36,876 nucleotides of DNA from JAATFS01 sp037145635 (GTDB lineage: Bacteria; Pseudomonadota; Gammaproteobacteria; Xanthomonadales; Xanthomonadaceae). The position numbers were made by a program, and so were the translations under genes. The DNA is taken from positions 1 through 36,876 of the forward strand of contig JBBCXB010000012.1 in assembly GCA_037145635.1 (NCBI GenBank), read 5' to 3'. Each line of letters starts with the position of its first letter. Within the stretch, counting starts at the first letter, position 1. The notes below the pieces were generated by a model. It saw only the letters and a list, made by a program, of their open reading frames with translations, was not told where the DNA came from and made no database searches. Positions 22,738 through 31,164 of the stretch are shown one piece after another.

Positions 22738-25130
22738 GGGTGCGCTGGGGCAAGCGCGAGCAACGCGCCGGCGACCACCTGCCGTATGCGCGGCGGCTCG
22801 ACGCGCATACCGTGCAGCTGCGCGACGGCGCGCTGCTGCAATGCCTGCACCTGGGCGGGCTGGCGTTCGAGACCGCCGCCACCGACGAGCTCGGCCATCG
22901 CCAGCAGGCGCGCGAGGCGGCCCTGCGCGCGCTGGCCGACTCGCGCTTCGTCCTGCATCACCATGTGCTGCGCCGGCGGGCGCAGGCCCAGCTGCACGGC
23001 ATGCCAGCGGACCCGGTATGCGCCTGGATCGACCGCAGCTGGCAGCAGCGCCCCGGCGCACAGCGGCTGTTCGTCAACGAACTGTTCCTGAGCGTGCTGC
23101 GGCGTCCTTCGCGCGGCAAGGCCGGCTGGGCCGAGCGCCTGGCCGGGGGCCTGCAGCGTGGCCTGGGCGCGCAGGCGGCCGGGCAGCACGAGGCGGTGGA
23201 ACGGCGGGAGCTGGACGCCGCGCGTGAGGCGCTGCTGGCGGCGCTGCAACCCTACGGCGCGCGCCTGCTCGGCGACTACGACACGCCCCACGGCGTGTGC
23301 TCGGAGCCGCTGGAACTGCTGTCGGCGCTGTTCAACGGCGAGTTGCGGCCGATGCTCGCGCCGCACGGCGATCTCGGCCACCACCTGCCGTACCGGCGCA
23401 TCAGCTTCGGCCTGGAGGCGCTGGAGCGGCGCGGGCCCGGCGAGCAGCGCGACTTCGCCGCGATGCTGTCGCTCAAGGAATATCCGCCGCAGGCCACGGC
23501 CGGCATGTTCGACGCGCTGCTGCGGCTGCCGCACGAACTGGTGCTGGCCGAGAGCTTCGGCTTCGTCGAGCGCCAGCTCGGCCTCGAGCGGGTAGCGCTG
23601 GCACTGCGCCGGCAGCGCGCCGCCGACGAGGACTCGGCCTCGCTGCGGCAGGGCCTGGTCGAGGCCAAGGACGACCTGGCCAGCGGCCGTAGCGTGCTCG
23701 GCGAGCACCGGCTGCAGTTGCAGGTGCGCGCGCCGACGCTGGCGGCGCTGGACACGGCGGTGGCCGAATGCAGCGCGGCGCTGGCAGACCTGGGCGCGGT
23801 CGCGGTGCGCGAGGACCTGTGCCTGGAGCCGGCGTTCTGGGCCCAGTTTCCGGGCAACGAAGGCTATGCCGCGCGCAGCGCGCTGGTGTCCAGCGCGGCC
23901 TTCGCCGGCCTGGCGTCGCTGCACGGATTCCCGCTCGGCCAGGCGGACGGCAACCACTGGGGCGAGGCGGTGACGGTGCTGGAGAGCACGGCGGCCACGC
24001 CGTACTTCTTCAACTTCCATCGCGGCGACCTGGGCAATTTCACCGTGATCGGCCCGTCCGGCTCGGGCAAGACCGTGGTGCTCAACTTTCTTGCCGCGCA
24101 GGCGCAGAAGTGGCAGCCGCGGCTGGTGCTGTTCGACAAGGACCGCGGCGCGGAGATCTTCATCCGCGCGATCGCGGGGCGCTATGCCAGCCTGCGCATC
24201 GGCGAGGCCAGCGGTTTCAATCCACTGCAGCTGGCCGACACCCCGGGCAATCGCGGCTTCCTGCGGCAGTGGGTGGCGCGCCTGCTGTGCGCGCCCGGCG
24301 AGCGCCTGGACGCTGACGAGGAAGCGATCGTCGCCGCGGCGGTGGAGGCCAACTACGACCAGGCGCCGGAGTTCCGGCGCCTGCGCTGGTTCGCCGAACT
24401 GCTGGCGGGGCGGCGGCGGCCGCAGCCGGGCGACCTGGCCGCGCGGCTGGCGCCCTGGTACGGCGACGGGGAGCATGCCTGGCTGTTCGACCATGCGCAG
24501 GACCGGCTGGACCTGGGCGCGCGGGTGCTGGGCTTCGACATGACCGAACTGCTGGACGCCCCGGCGTTGCGGACCCCGGCGATGATGTACCTGTTCCACC
24601 GGGTCGAGGAGCGGCTGGACGGCAGCCCGGCGATGATCGTCATCGACGAGGGCTGGAAGGCGCTGGACGACGAGGTCTTCGCCGCGCACATCCGCGACTG
24701 GATGAAGACCCTGCGCAAGCGCAACGCGATCCTCGGCTTCGGCACCCAGAGCGCACGCGACGCGCTCGACAGCCGGGTCTCCAGCGCGATCATCGAGCAG
24801 GCCGCCACCCAGCTGTTCATGCCCAACCCGCGTGCGCGCGAGGCGGACTATTGCGACGGCTTCGGATTGACCGTGCAGGAACTGGAGCTGGTGCGCACGC
24901 TGCCGGCGGGCGCCCACTGCTTCCTGGTCAAGCACGGCCACGACAGCGTGATCGCGCGGCTGGACCTGTCCGGCATGCCCGAGCTGCTGACGGTGCTGTC
25001 CGGGCGCGAGCGCAGCGTGCGTCGGCTCGACCAGCTGCGCGCCGAGTTCGGCGATGCGCCGGCGCGATGGTGGCCGGCGCTCACCGGGCTGGCCTACCCG
25101 ACGGCGTGCGTCGCGCAGGAGCCGGCATGA
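22734..25130 (+). CDS. virB4: VirB4-family ATPase of type IV secretion
   Basis: A 798-residue ATPase of normal VirB4 length, starting at ATG 22734 within the virB3 stop. The Walker A motif G-P-S-G-S-G-K-T lies at 440-447 and Walker B M-I-V-I-D-E at 634-639, followed by G-W-K-A-L. The later G-F-G-T-Q-S and L-F-M-P-N-P segments are also typical. VirB4 powers pilus assembly and substrate passage at the inner membrane. The stop overlaps the virB6 start (ATGA). Confidence 0.95.
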   Translation: MRVRWGKREQRAGDHLPYARRLDAHTVQLRDGALLQCLHLGGLAFETAATDELGHRQQAREAALRALADSRFVLHHHVLRRRAQAQLHGMPADPVCAWIDRSWQQRPGAQRLFVNELFLSVLRRPSRGKAGWAERLAGGLQRGLGAQAAGQHEAVERRELDAAREALLAALQPYGARLLGDYDTPHGVCSEPLELLSALFNGELRPMLAPHGDLGHHLPYRRISFGLEALERRGPGEQRDFAAMLSLKEYPPQATAGMFDALLRLPHELVLAESFGFVERQLGLERVALALRRQRAADEDSASLRQGLVEAKDDLASGRSVLGEHRLQLQVRAPTLAALDTAVAECSAALADLGAVAVREDLCLEPAFWAQFPGNEGYAARSALVSSAAFAGLASLHGFPLGQADGNHWGEAVTVLESTAATPYFFNFHRGDLGNFTVIGPSGSGKTVVLNFLAAQAQKWQPRLVLFDKDRGAEIFIRAIAGRYASLRIGEASGFNPLQLADTPGNRGFLRQWVARLLCAPGERLDADEEAIVAAAVEANYDQAPEFRRLRWFAELLAGRRRPQPGDLAARLAPWYGDGEHAWLFDHAQDRLDLGARVLGFDMTELLDAPALRTPAMMYLFHRVEERLDGSPAMIVIDEGWKALDDEVFAAHIRDWMKTLRKRNAILGFGTQSARDALDSRVSSAIIEQAATQLFMPNPRAREADYCDGFGLTVQELELVRTLPAGAHCFLVKHGHDSVIARLDLSGMPELLTVLSGRERSVRRLDQLRAEFGDAPARWWPALTGLAYPTACVAQEPA

Positions 25131-26302
25131 TCGCCTGCCCGGCGGTACCGATCGACGGCGACGGCGACGGCGGGCTGGCCGCCGGCCTGGCCGCCATCGA
25201 CTGCCAGCTCGGTGCGGCGGTGCAGGCCGGCTATGCGCACGTGTTCGGTGCCGAGGGCGGCTTCGGCACTGCGCTGCGGGCGCTGCTGGTGATCTGGGTC
25301 GCGGTGCTGGCGCTGGGCCTGATCGGCGGCCACCTGCGGCTGAGCCTGCGCGCGCTCGGGCCGCGGCTGTTCGGCTTCGGGCTGGTACTGACCTTCGCCA
25401 CCGCGTGGCCCGCCTATCAGACGGTGGTCTACGGGCTGCTGGTGGGGGGCCCCGACCAGATCGCCTCCGGCGTCCTCGGCGTTCCGCACGGGGCCACCCA
25501 GGCCTTCGCCGGACGCCTGGACCGGCTGTTCGCGAGCCTGGTCGAACTCGGGCGCCAGTACGACGCCCAGGCCGGGGGCGAGGCGGCGGCGAACGTCAAG
25601 CTGGCCTCGCGCCTGGTCTGGAGCAGTGCCGTGCTGCTGCTGTGTGCCACGGTGGGCCTGCTGGTGGTGGCGCGGGCGGTGCTGGCGGTCCTGCTCGCAC
25701 TCGGCCCTGTGTTCATCGTCCTGGCCCTGTTCCGCGGCACCCGCGGGTTGTGCGAGGGCTGGCTGCGCATGGCGCTGGCCTTCGCCCTGGTGCCGATGCT
25801 GGTCACCTTGTCCGGCGCGGGGCTGCTGCGCGTGCTGGAGCCGGTGATCGCGGCGATCGCGCTGGATCCCCTGGCCGCGGCCGAACAGCGCCGGCCGTTG
25901 CTGATGCTGGTGCTCGGCTGCGTGATCTACCTGGGCCTGCTGGCGGCGATGGCGTGGACCGCGGCGGGCATCGTGCGCGGCTGGCGGATGGCGTACCGCC
26001 GCGACGCGGGAGACCCGGGCGCCGGCGCCCTCGCGGCCGCGTCGCGCGGGCAGGGGGGGCAGGGCGGGCACGCCCCGGGCGCGCCTGCGCCACCGGCGTC
26101 GGCCCAGGCCGCGCAGGCGCGGGCCATCGCCGTGGTTGCCGCGTTGCACGCCCGCCAGGCGCGTCCCGGCCCGTCCGCTGCCCCGGTCGTGGCGCCGGGC
26201 GCCGCCGCCGCCGCGCCCGCCGGTGCCCGCCGCGGCACCGGCCTCGGGCAGCGCTTTCGCCCCGCCGCCCCTTCCGCTCCCCTCGGCTCGCGCTTCCACT
26301 GA
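25127..26302 (+). CDS. virB6: VirB6/TrbL-type polytopic membrane protein
   Basis: A 391-residue protein with about six hydrophobic helices between residues 45 and 290, for example L-L-V-I-W-V-A-V-L-A-L-G-L-I-G-G and V-L-A-V-L-L-A-L-G-P-V-F-I-V-L-A-L-F, the latter being the conserved VirB6/TrbL segment. The last 100 residues are a low-complexity Gly/Ala/Pro tail. It forms part of the inner-membrane channel. It is translationally coupled to virB4 and ends 1 base before virB9. Confidence 0.87.
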   Translation: MIACPAVPIDGDGDGGLAAGLAAIDCQLGAAVQAGYAHVFGAEGGFGTALRALLVIWVAVLALGLIGGHLRLSLRALGPRLFGFGLVLTFATAWPAYQTVVYGLLVGGPDQIASGVLGVPHGATQAFAGRLDRLFASLVELGRQYDAQAGGEAAANVKLASRLVWSSAVLLLCATVGLLVVARAVLAVLLALGPVFIVLALFRGTRGLCEGWLRMALAFALVPMLVTLSGAGLLRVLEPVIAAIALDPLAAAEQRRPLLMLVLGCVIYLGLLAAMAWTAAGIVRGWRMAYRRDAGDPGAGALAAASRGQGGQGGHAPGAPAPPASAQAAQARAIAVVAALHARQARPGPSAAPVVAPGAAAAAPAGARRGTGLGQRFRPAAPSAPLGSRFH

Positions 26303-26303
26303 C

Positions 26304-27146
26304 ATGACCTGCCTTCCTGCCCGCTCGCGCATCTCCACGCCGAACCCGCTGCCGCTGCTGGGCCTGGCGCTGTGCCTGTCCGCGGGCACGCTCGCGGCCG
26401 ATCCGCGCATCCGCGAGATCGACTACGACGACCGCGCGGTGGTACGGCTGGAGGCGTGCTTCGGTTTCCAGACCATGATCGAGTTCGGGGCCGACGAGCG
26501 CATCGAGAACGTGGGCCTGGGCGAGGCCGCGCACTGGCTGGTGGTGCCCAACAAGCGGGGCAACCTGCTGTTCCTGAAGCCGGCGTACCGGGTCAGCCAC
26601 AGCAACATGACCGTGGCCACCGACCGCCGCCGCTACAGTTTCGAGCTGGTGGCGCGCGACAGCGCCGAGTGCCGGCGCGGAAGGGTGGTGTACGACCTGC
26701 GCTTCCGCTACGCCGATCGCGTGGCGGCGGCACCGGCGGACGCGCCCACCGCCGCGCCGGTGCCGCCGCCTGCGGCCGCACCGCCGGTGCCGTCGCCCCC
26801 CGTGCGCAATGCCGCCTACAGCTTTAGTGGCGCGCGCGAGAACGTGCCGCGTCGCGTCTTCGACGATGGCCAGCGCACCTGGTTCCAGTGGGGCGAGGGC
26901 ACCGGCACCCCGGCGGTGTACGCGCTGGCCGGCGACGGCACCGAGACCCTGGTCGGCTTCACCAGCCAGGACGGCTACCTGGTCGCCGATCAGGTGGCCC
27001 CGGCCTTCGCGCTGCGCCGCGGCAAGGCGCAGGCCACGCTGTTCAACGACGGCTACCACGCGCCGGCGCTGGACGCGCAGTCGCCGCAGCCGCGTCCGGC
27101 GCCGCGGCGGCGCTCCTGGTTCGGAGGTCGCGGCGATGCGCGGTGA
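26304..27146 (+). CDS. virB9: VirB9/TrbG-type outer-membrane complex protein
   Basis: A 280-residue periplasmic protein: signal peptide (about 15-32, ending L-A-A-D), N-terminal VirB9 domain with I-R-E-I-D-Y-D-D-R-A-V-V and L-F-L-K-P-A-Y-R-V-S-H-S-N-M-T-V, a Pro/Ala linker (about 145-167), and a C-terminal domain with R-R-V-F-D-D-G-Q-R-T-W-F-Q-W, which is diagnostic. VirB9 makes the outer-membrane core with VirB7 and VirB10. No virB7 or virB8 gene lies before it. Confidence 0.92.
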   Translation: MTCLPARSRISTPNPLPLLGLALCLSAGTLAADPRIREIDYDDRAVVRLEACFGFQTMIEFGADERIENVGLGEAAHWLVVPNKRGNLLFLKPAYRVSHSNMTVATDRRRYSFELVARDSAECRRGRVVYDLRFRYADRVAAAPADAPTAAPVPPPAAAPPVPSPPVRNAAYSFSGARENVPRRVFDDGQRTWFQWGEGTGTPAVYALAGDGTETLVGFTSQDGYLVADQVAPAFALRRGKAQATLFNDGYHAPALDAQSPQPRPAPRRRSWFGGRGDAR

Positions 27147-28188
27147 CCCCGGGCACCGCGGCGACCCGCGCCAGCAGATGAGCGACGCGGCGCTGCGCGA
27201 GGCCTCGCGCCAGGCGGCACCGCAGGTGGCGCGCGCGCCGCGCGCCGGCGAGCACCTCGGCTTCGTCCTCGGCCTGCTCGGCGCGCTCGCCCTGGGAGGC
27301 CTCACCCTGGTGCTGCTGTCGCGGCAACGCCAGGCGCCCGCCCTGGTCGCCGTGGCTCCCTCCGCGCCTGCGTCCGCGCCCGGATCCACCGCCGTCGTGG
27401 TGCCCGCCGCCGCGACGCCCCCGCCGCCGGCCCGGCCGGTGCCGGCGCGGGGCGTGGACGGCCGGCAGTCGCGGTCGATGCCGATGATCGTGGACAACTC
27501 CGGCGGTGCCGCCGCCGCTCCGGCCGCCGTGGCGGGCCCCCAGGCGGCGCCCGGGGGCGACAAGGCTCCCGGGTCCGCGCTCAATGCCGACGAGCAGTTC
27601 GCGCTGCGCATCGGCGACGACGCCGCGCCCCTGCAGCGGGCGGTGGCGCTGGCGCATCCGGCCGATACCGTGGTGCAGGGCACGGTGATCCCGGCCGTGC
27701 TGGAGACCGCGCTGGACACCGACCTGCCCGGCTATGCGCGCGCGTTGGTCAGCCGCGACGTGCGGGGCTTCGACGGCAGCCGGGTGCTGGTGCCGCGCGG
27801 CAGCCGCCTGGTCGGCCAATACCGCAGCGGCATCACGACCGGGCAGAGCCGGGCCTACATCATCTGGTCGCGGGTGATCCGCCCCGACGGCGTCTCGGTG
27901 CAACTGGGTTCGCCGGCGATGGACGGCGACGGCCAGACCGGCCTGCCCGGCGAGGTCAACCGCCACTTCTGGCAGCGCTACGGCGCCTCGATCCTGCTGT
28001 CGGTGGTGGGCGGCGCGGCCAGCGCCCTGGGGGGCGATACCGGCACCCTGGTGATCGGCACCTCCACCAACAGCGCCTCGGCGCAGGCACTGGCTACCGA
28101 CGGCAAGATCCCGCCGACCATCCGGGTGCCGCTGGGCACGCCGATCCAGGTGTTCACCGCCCGCGATCTCGATTTCGACGGATTCTGA
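27136..28188 (+). CDS. virB10: VirB10/TrbI-type core complex protein
   Basis: A 350-residue protein starting at ATG 27136 with GGAGG 8 bases upstream (27123-27127); it overlaps virB9 by 11 bases. There is one transmembrane helix (about 42-61), then a long Pro/Ala-rich periplasmic linker (65-140) and the C-terminal VirB10 beta-barrel: T-V-I-P-A-V-L-E-T-A-L-D-T-D-L-P-G, G-S-R-V-L-V-P-R-G-S-R-L-V-G-Q-Y, and I-R-V-P-L-G-T-P-I-Q-V-F near the end. It spans both membranes and senses ATPase activity. An alternative ATG at 27178 would remove 14 residues. Confidence 0.94.
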   Translation: MRGDPGHRGDPRQQMSDAALREASRQAAPQVARAPRAGEHLGFVLGLLGALALGGLTLVLLSRQRQAPALVAVAPSAPASAPGSTAVVVPAAATPPPPARPVPARGVDGRQSRSMPMIVDNSGGAAAAPAAVAGPQAAPGGDKAPGSALNADEQFALRIGDDAAPLQRAVALAHPADTVVQGTVIPAVLETALDTDLPGYARALVSRDVRGFDGSRVLVPRGSRLVGQYRSGITTGQSRAYIIWSRVIRPDGVSVQLGSPAMDGDGQTGLPGEVNRHFWQRYGASILLSVVGGAASALGGDTGTLVIGTSTNSASAQALATDGKIPPTIRVPLGTPIQVFTARDLDFDGF

Positions 28189-28213
28189 TCCGTTCCCCCT
28201 CCCGGAGCCCGCC

Positions 28214-28507
28214 ATGCGCCTGCACGCCTTTCCGCTGTCCCTCGTCCTGCTTGCCGCCACCGCGACCGCTGCACCCCCGGACGCCCCGCCCGCCGGGGCC
28301 GCCGCCAACCCGCAGCTGCAGGCCGCGTTGCAGGCGTGCGCCGCCGCCCAGGGCGCCCCGGCGGCGCCAGCGAGGCCGGCCCCGGGTGCGGCCGGGGCGC
28401 CGGACCGCGCGGCGTTCGAGGCCTGCATGAGCGCCAGGGGGTTCCCGCGGCCGCCGCGACCGCCCGGGACGCGCGACGGGGCACCGCCGCCGCCGGGCAA
28501 CGGCTGA
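28214..28507 (+). CDS. small exported Cys-pair protein within the T4SS cluster
   Basis: A 97-residue protein with a signal peptide (about 1-20) and no lipobox. The mature part carries one unit of the Cys-pair motif: A-L-Q-A-C-A-A-A-Q-G with Cys42, a short Pro/Ala loop, then D-R-A-A-F-E-A-C-M-S-A-R-G-F with Cys71, and a Pro-rich tail. The unit is duplicated in the lipoprotein encoded at 9954-10568. It lies 25 bp after virB10 and 2 bp before virB11, where other systems can have small accessory or VirB7-like genes; it is not a lipoprotein, so it is not a normal VirB7. Function unknown. Confidence 0.75.
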   Translation: MRLHAFPLSLVLLAATATAAPPDAPPAGAAANPQLQAALQACAAAQGAPAAPARPAPGAAGAPDRAAFEACMSARGFPRPPRPPGTRDGAPPPPGNG

Positions 28508-28509
28508 GC

Positions 28510-29490
28510 ATGGACGCGGCCGGGGCGCCCGCCATGGCGCAGGACGTCTACCTGCATCGCTACCTGCAGCCGTTCGCGCCGTGGCTGCAGGCGCCGGACG
28601 TCACCGAGATCCTGGTCAACCGCCCCGGCGAGGTCTGGGTGGAACGGCTGGGCGAGCGGCGGATGCAGCGCGAGACGGTCGCGGCGATCGACGACCGGCT
28701 GCTGGAGCGGCTGGCCGCGCAGGTGGCGCGGGTCAGCCACCAGGCCATCAGCCGCGAGCACCCGTTGCTGGCGGCCAGCCTGCCCGGCGGCGAGCGCGTG
28801 CAGATGGTGGCACCGCCGGCCACGCGCCGGCACTGGGCGCTGGCGATCCGGCGCCACCTCGATCTCGACCTGCCGCTCGAGGCCTACCGGTTCGCCGAGC
28901 CCGGCCCCGGCCCCAGCCCCGGCTCCAGCGGCGGCCTCCCCGCGCACCCTTCGCTGAGCGCACTGCGCGAGGCCGTGGCGGCCCGGCGCACGATCCTGAT
29001 CGCCGGTGGCACCTCGTCGGGCAAGACCACGTTCCTCAACGCGCTGCTGAAGGAAGTGCCGGCCCACGAGCGCATCATCGCGGTGGAGGACACGCCCGAG
29101 CTTCGCCTCGTCCAGCCCAACCATCTCGGCCTGGTCGCGGTCAAGGGCGAGCAGGGCGAGACCCGCATCGGTACCGGCGACCTGCTGCAGGCGGCCCTGC
29201 GGCTGCGCCCGGACCGCCTGCTGCTGGGCGAGGTGCGCGGCCCGGAGGCGGTGACGTTCCTGCGCGCGATCAATACCGGCCATCCGGGCTCGTTCACCAC
29301 CATCCACGCCAACACGCCACAGGGCGCGCTGGAGCAGCTGGTGCTGATGGTGATGCAGGCCGGCCTGGGCCTGGGCCGCGACGACACGCTGGCCTACGTG
29401 CGCAGCGTGGTCGACATGGTGGTGCAGCTCGGCCGCGTCGGCGGCGAGCGCCGGATCCTGGCGGTCATGCCGCTGCAACCGGTCGCCTGA
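28510..29490 (+). CDS. virB11: VirB11-family traffic ATPase
   Basis: A 326-residue hexameric ATPase. The N-terminal domain contains L-Q-A-P-D-V-T-E-I-L-V-N-R-P-G-E-V-W-V-E; a Gly/Pro/Ser linker (131-142) follows, then Walker A G-G-T-S-S-G-K-T at 166-173, the Asp box E-D-T-P-E-L, Walker B L-L-L-G-E-V-R-G-P-E, and the His box G-H-P-G-S-F-T-T-I-H-A-N. It drives pilus assembly and transport with VirB4. It is the last gene of the cluster; the convergent gap that follows holds no further T4SS gene. Confidence 0.95.
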   Translation: MDAAGAPAMAQDVYLHRYLQPFAPWLQAPDVTEILVNRPGEVWVERLGERRMQRETVAAIDDRLLERLAAQVARVSHQAISREHPLLAASLPGGERVQMVAPPATRRHWALAIRRHLDLDLPLEAYRFAEPGPGPSPGSSGGLPAHPSLSALREAVAARRTILIAGGTSSGKTTFLNALLKEVPAHERIIAVEDTPELRLVQPNHLGLVAVKGEQGETRIGTGDLLQAALRLRPDRLLLGEVRGPEAVTFLRAINTGHPGSFTTIHANTPQGALEQLVLMVMQAGLGLGRDDTLAYVRSVVDMVVQLGRVGGERRILAVMPLQPVA

Positions 29491-29645
29491 AGCGGCTGGG
29501 GCGGGCCGGGACGGATGGCCGGCCTGACGACGCGCGTCGGCAGGCGCGGGGAGGCACGTCGCCCCGCCGTCCCGACCGGCGACCGTGGCAACACGGCGTC
29601 ACCGGCAGGGGAGGGGGCCGCCCGCGGGCGGGAAGCCCCGGCCGC
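29491..29645. other. convergent gap between virB11 and the MocR gene
   Basis: No gene is seen. There is a 14-bp palindrome CCGCCCGCGGGCGG (29618-29631) and a loose inverted pair CGGGACGG (29507-29514) with CCGTCCCG (29567-29574), either of which might help end transcription. Neither has a U-run. Confidence 0.35.
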
Positions 29646-31052
29646 TCATCCTGCCTGCGCGGCGGCGAGTGCGCCGAGCCGCCGCATCGCCTGCTGCAGC
29701 GCCGGATCCCAGGGCAGGCCGCAGCTCAGGCGGAGGTGGTCGCGGTACTCGCCGCGGCTGGAGAACAGGTGGCCGGGCGAGATGCCGATGCCCTCGGCCA
29801 GCGCGGCCTCGAACAGCGCGGTGCCGTCGCCGCCCGGCGGCAGCTGCAGCCACAGCGACAGCCCGCCCAGCGGCTCGCCGACGCGGGTGGCGGCGGGCCA
29901 GTCGCGTTCGATCGCGTCGCGCAGCCGCTGCGCGTTGTCGGCCAATGCCTGGCGCAGCCGGCGCAGGTGGCGCTCCTGGTCGTGGCGCTGCAGGTAGTCG
30001 GCGAGGGCGAGCTGCGGCAGCGCCGCGTTGCCGACGGTGGCGAAGTACTTGGCGCGCACCAGCGCGTCGGTCCACTCGCCACCGAGCAGCCAGCCCACCC
30101 GCAGCCCCGGCGCCAGGGTCTTGGAGAACGAACTGCAGGTGATCACGTTGCCATGGCGATCCCATTGCCGCAGCGGCGAGGGGCGCTGGCCCGACCACGC
30201 CAGGTCGCCGTAGATGTCGTCCTCGATCACCACCGTGCCGCGGCGCGCACACAGGGCCAGCAGGGCCTGCTTGTCGGCATCGGCGATGACGCTGCCGAGC
30301 GGGTTGTGGAAGTTGGGCACCAGCACCGTCGCGCGCACCGCGTGCTCGCGCAGCAGCGTGTCCATCCGGCCCAGGTCGAGCCCGCCGACGGCGCGGCGCG
30401 GCAGCTCCACCACCTTCAGCCGCAACGCCGCCACCGATTGCAGGATGCCGTGGTAGGTGGGCGTCTCCACCGCCACCACGTCGCCCGGCCGGGTGACCAC
30501 CCGCAGGGCCAGGGCGATGGCTTCCATCGCGCCGGCGGTCACCACCACCTCGTCGGGTCTCACCGCGGTCGCCAGCTGGGTGTAGCGCTGGGCGATCAGC
30601 CGCCGCAGCGGTGCGTGGCCCTGGGGCGGCGCGTAGTTCAGCGCCAGGTCGCGCTCGCGGCGCAGGCTGCGGGCCAGCGCCGCGGCCACCGCGGTGCCGG
30701 GCAGCAGCGCGGGGGCGGGCACGGCCGCATGCAGCGGTATCAGGTCGTTGCGCGCCAGGATGTCGAGCACGCCGTACAGCGCGGGGTTGCGCACCGGACC
30801 GGGCGCGCGGCGGCGTGGCAGCGGCGTGTGCGGCATCGCCGTCGCGGCGGTGCGCACGAAGTAGCCCGAACGCGGGCGCGCCACCGCCAGGCCCTCGCGC
30901 TCCAGCTGCAGGCAGGCCTGCACCGCGGTGGCGGGGCTGACGCCGTGCGCCTGCGCCAGGCGCCGGATCGACGGCAGGCGTTCGCCCGTGCCGAGCACGC
31001 CGGCGGCGATCTGCTCGCGCAACTGGTGGGCCAGGTTTTCGTAAAGCAGCAT
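29646..31052 (-). CDS. MocR-type regulator (GntR domain plus aminotransferase domain)
   Basis: A 468-residue fusion. Residues about 1-70 form a GntR winged helix (L-A-H-Q-L-R-E-Q-I-A-A-G, L-P-S-I-R-R-L-A-Q-A-H-G-V-S, Q-L-E-R-E-G-L-A). The rest is a fold-type I aminotransferase-like domain with the PLP-binding Lys in S-S-F-S-K-T-L-A-P-G-L-R-V-G-W and the N-F-H-N-P-L-G and D-D-I-Y-G-D-L segments. Such proteins sense PLP or an amino-compound. It is divergent from a PhzF-like gene and an EamA exporter, its probable targets. The ATG at 31052 gives the expected N-terminus (M-L-L-Y-E-N-L). Confidence 0.93.
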   Translation of the reverse strand: MLLYENLAHQLREQIAAGVLGTGERLPSIRRLAQAHGVSPATAVQACLQLEREGLAVARPRSGYFVRTAATAMPHTPLPRRRAPGPVRNPALYGVLDILARNDLIPLHAAVPAPALLPGTAVAAALARSLRRERDLALNYAPPQGHAPLRRLIAQRYTQLATAVRPDEVVVTAGAMEAIALALRVVTRPGDVVAVETPTYHGILQSVAALRLKVVELPRRAVGGLDLGRMDTLLREHAVRATVLVPNFHNPLGSVIADADKQALLALCARRGTVVIEDDIYGDLAWSGQRPSPLRQWDRHGNVITCSSFSKTLAPGLRVGWLLGGEWTDALVRAKYFATVGNAALPQLALADYLQRHDQERHLRRLRQALADNAQRLRDAIERDWPAATRVGEPLGGLSLWLQLPPGGDGTALFEAALAEGIGISPGHLFSSRGEYRDHLRLSCGLPWDPALQQAMRRLGALAAAQAG

Positions 31053-31164
31053 GCCGGTCGGATCTGTACTGGTCTGATTCGACGATACCTGAGCCTGTGC
31101 CGGTCGCGCCAGCCGCGTTAGGGTGGTAGGGCTGGCGCCGTGCCGGCCCAGCCTACGGACCTCC

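Noticed and set aside
22725..24941. Minus-strand open frame opposite virB4
   Set aside because: The plus strand encodes an intact VirB4 with both Walker motifs; the antisense reading has no recognisable domain.
21435..29490. Antibacterial X-T4SS of Xanthomonas
   Set aside because: Gene order differs and VirD4, VirB7, VirB8 and effector/immunity genes are not seen.
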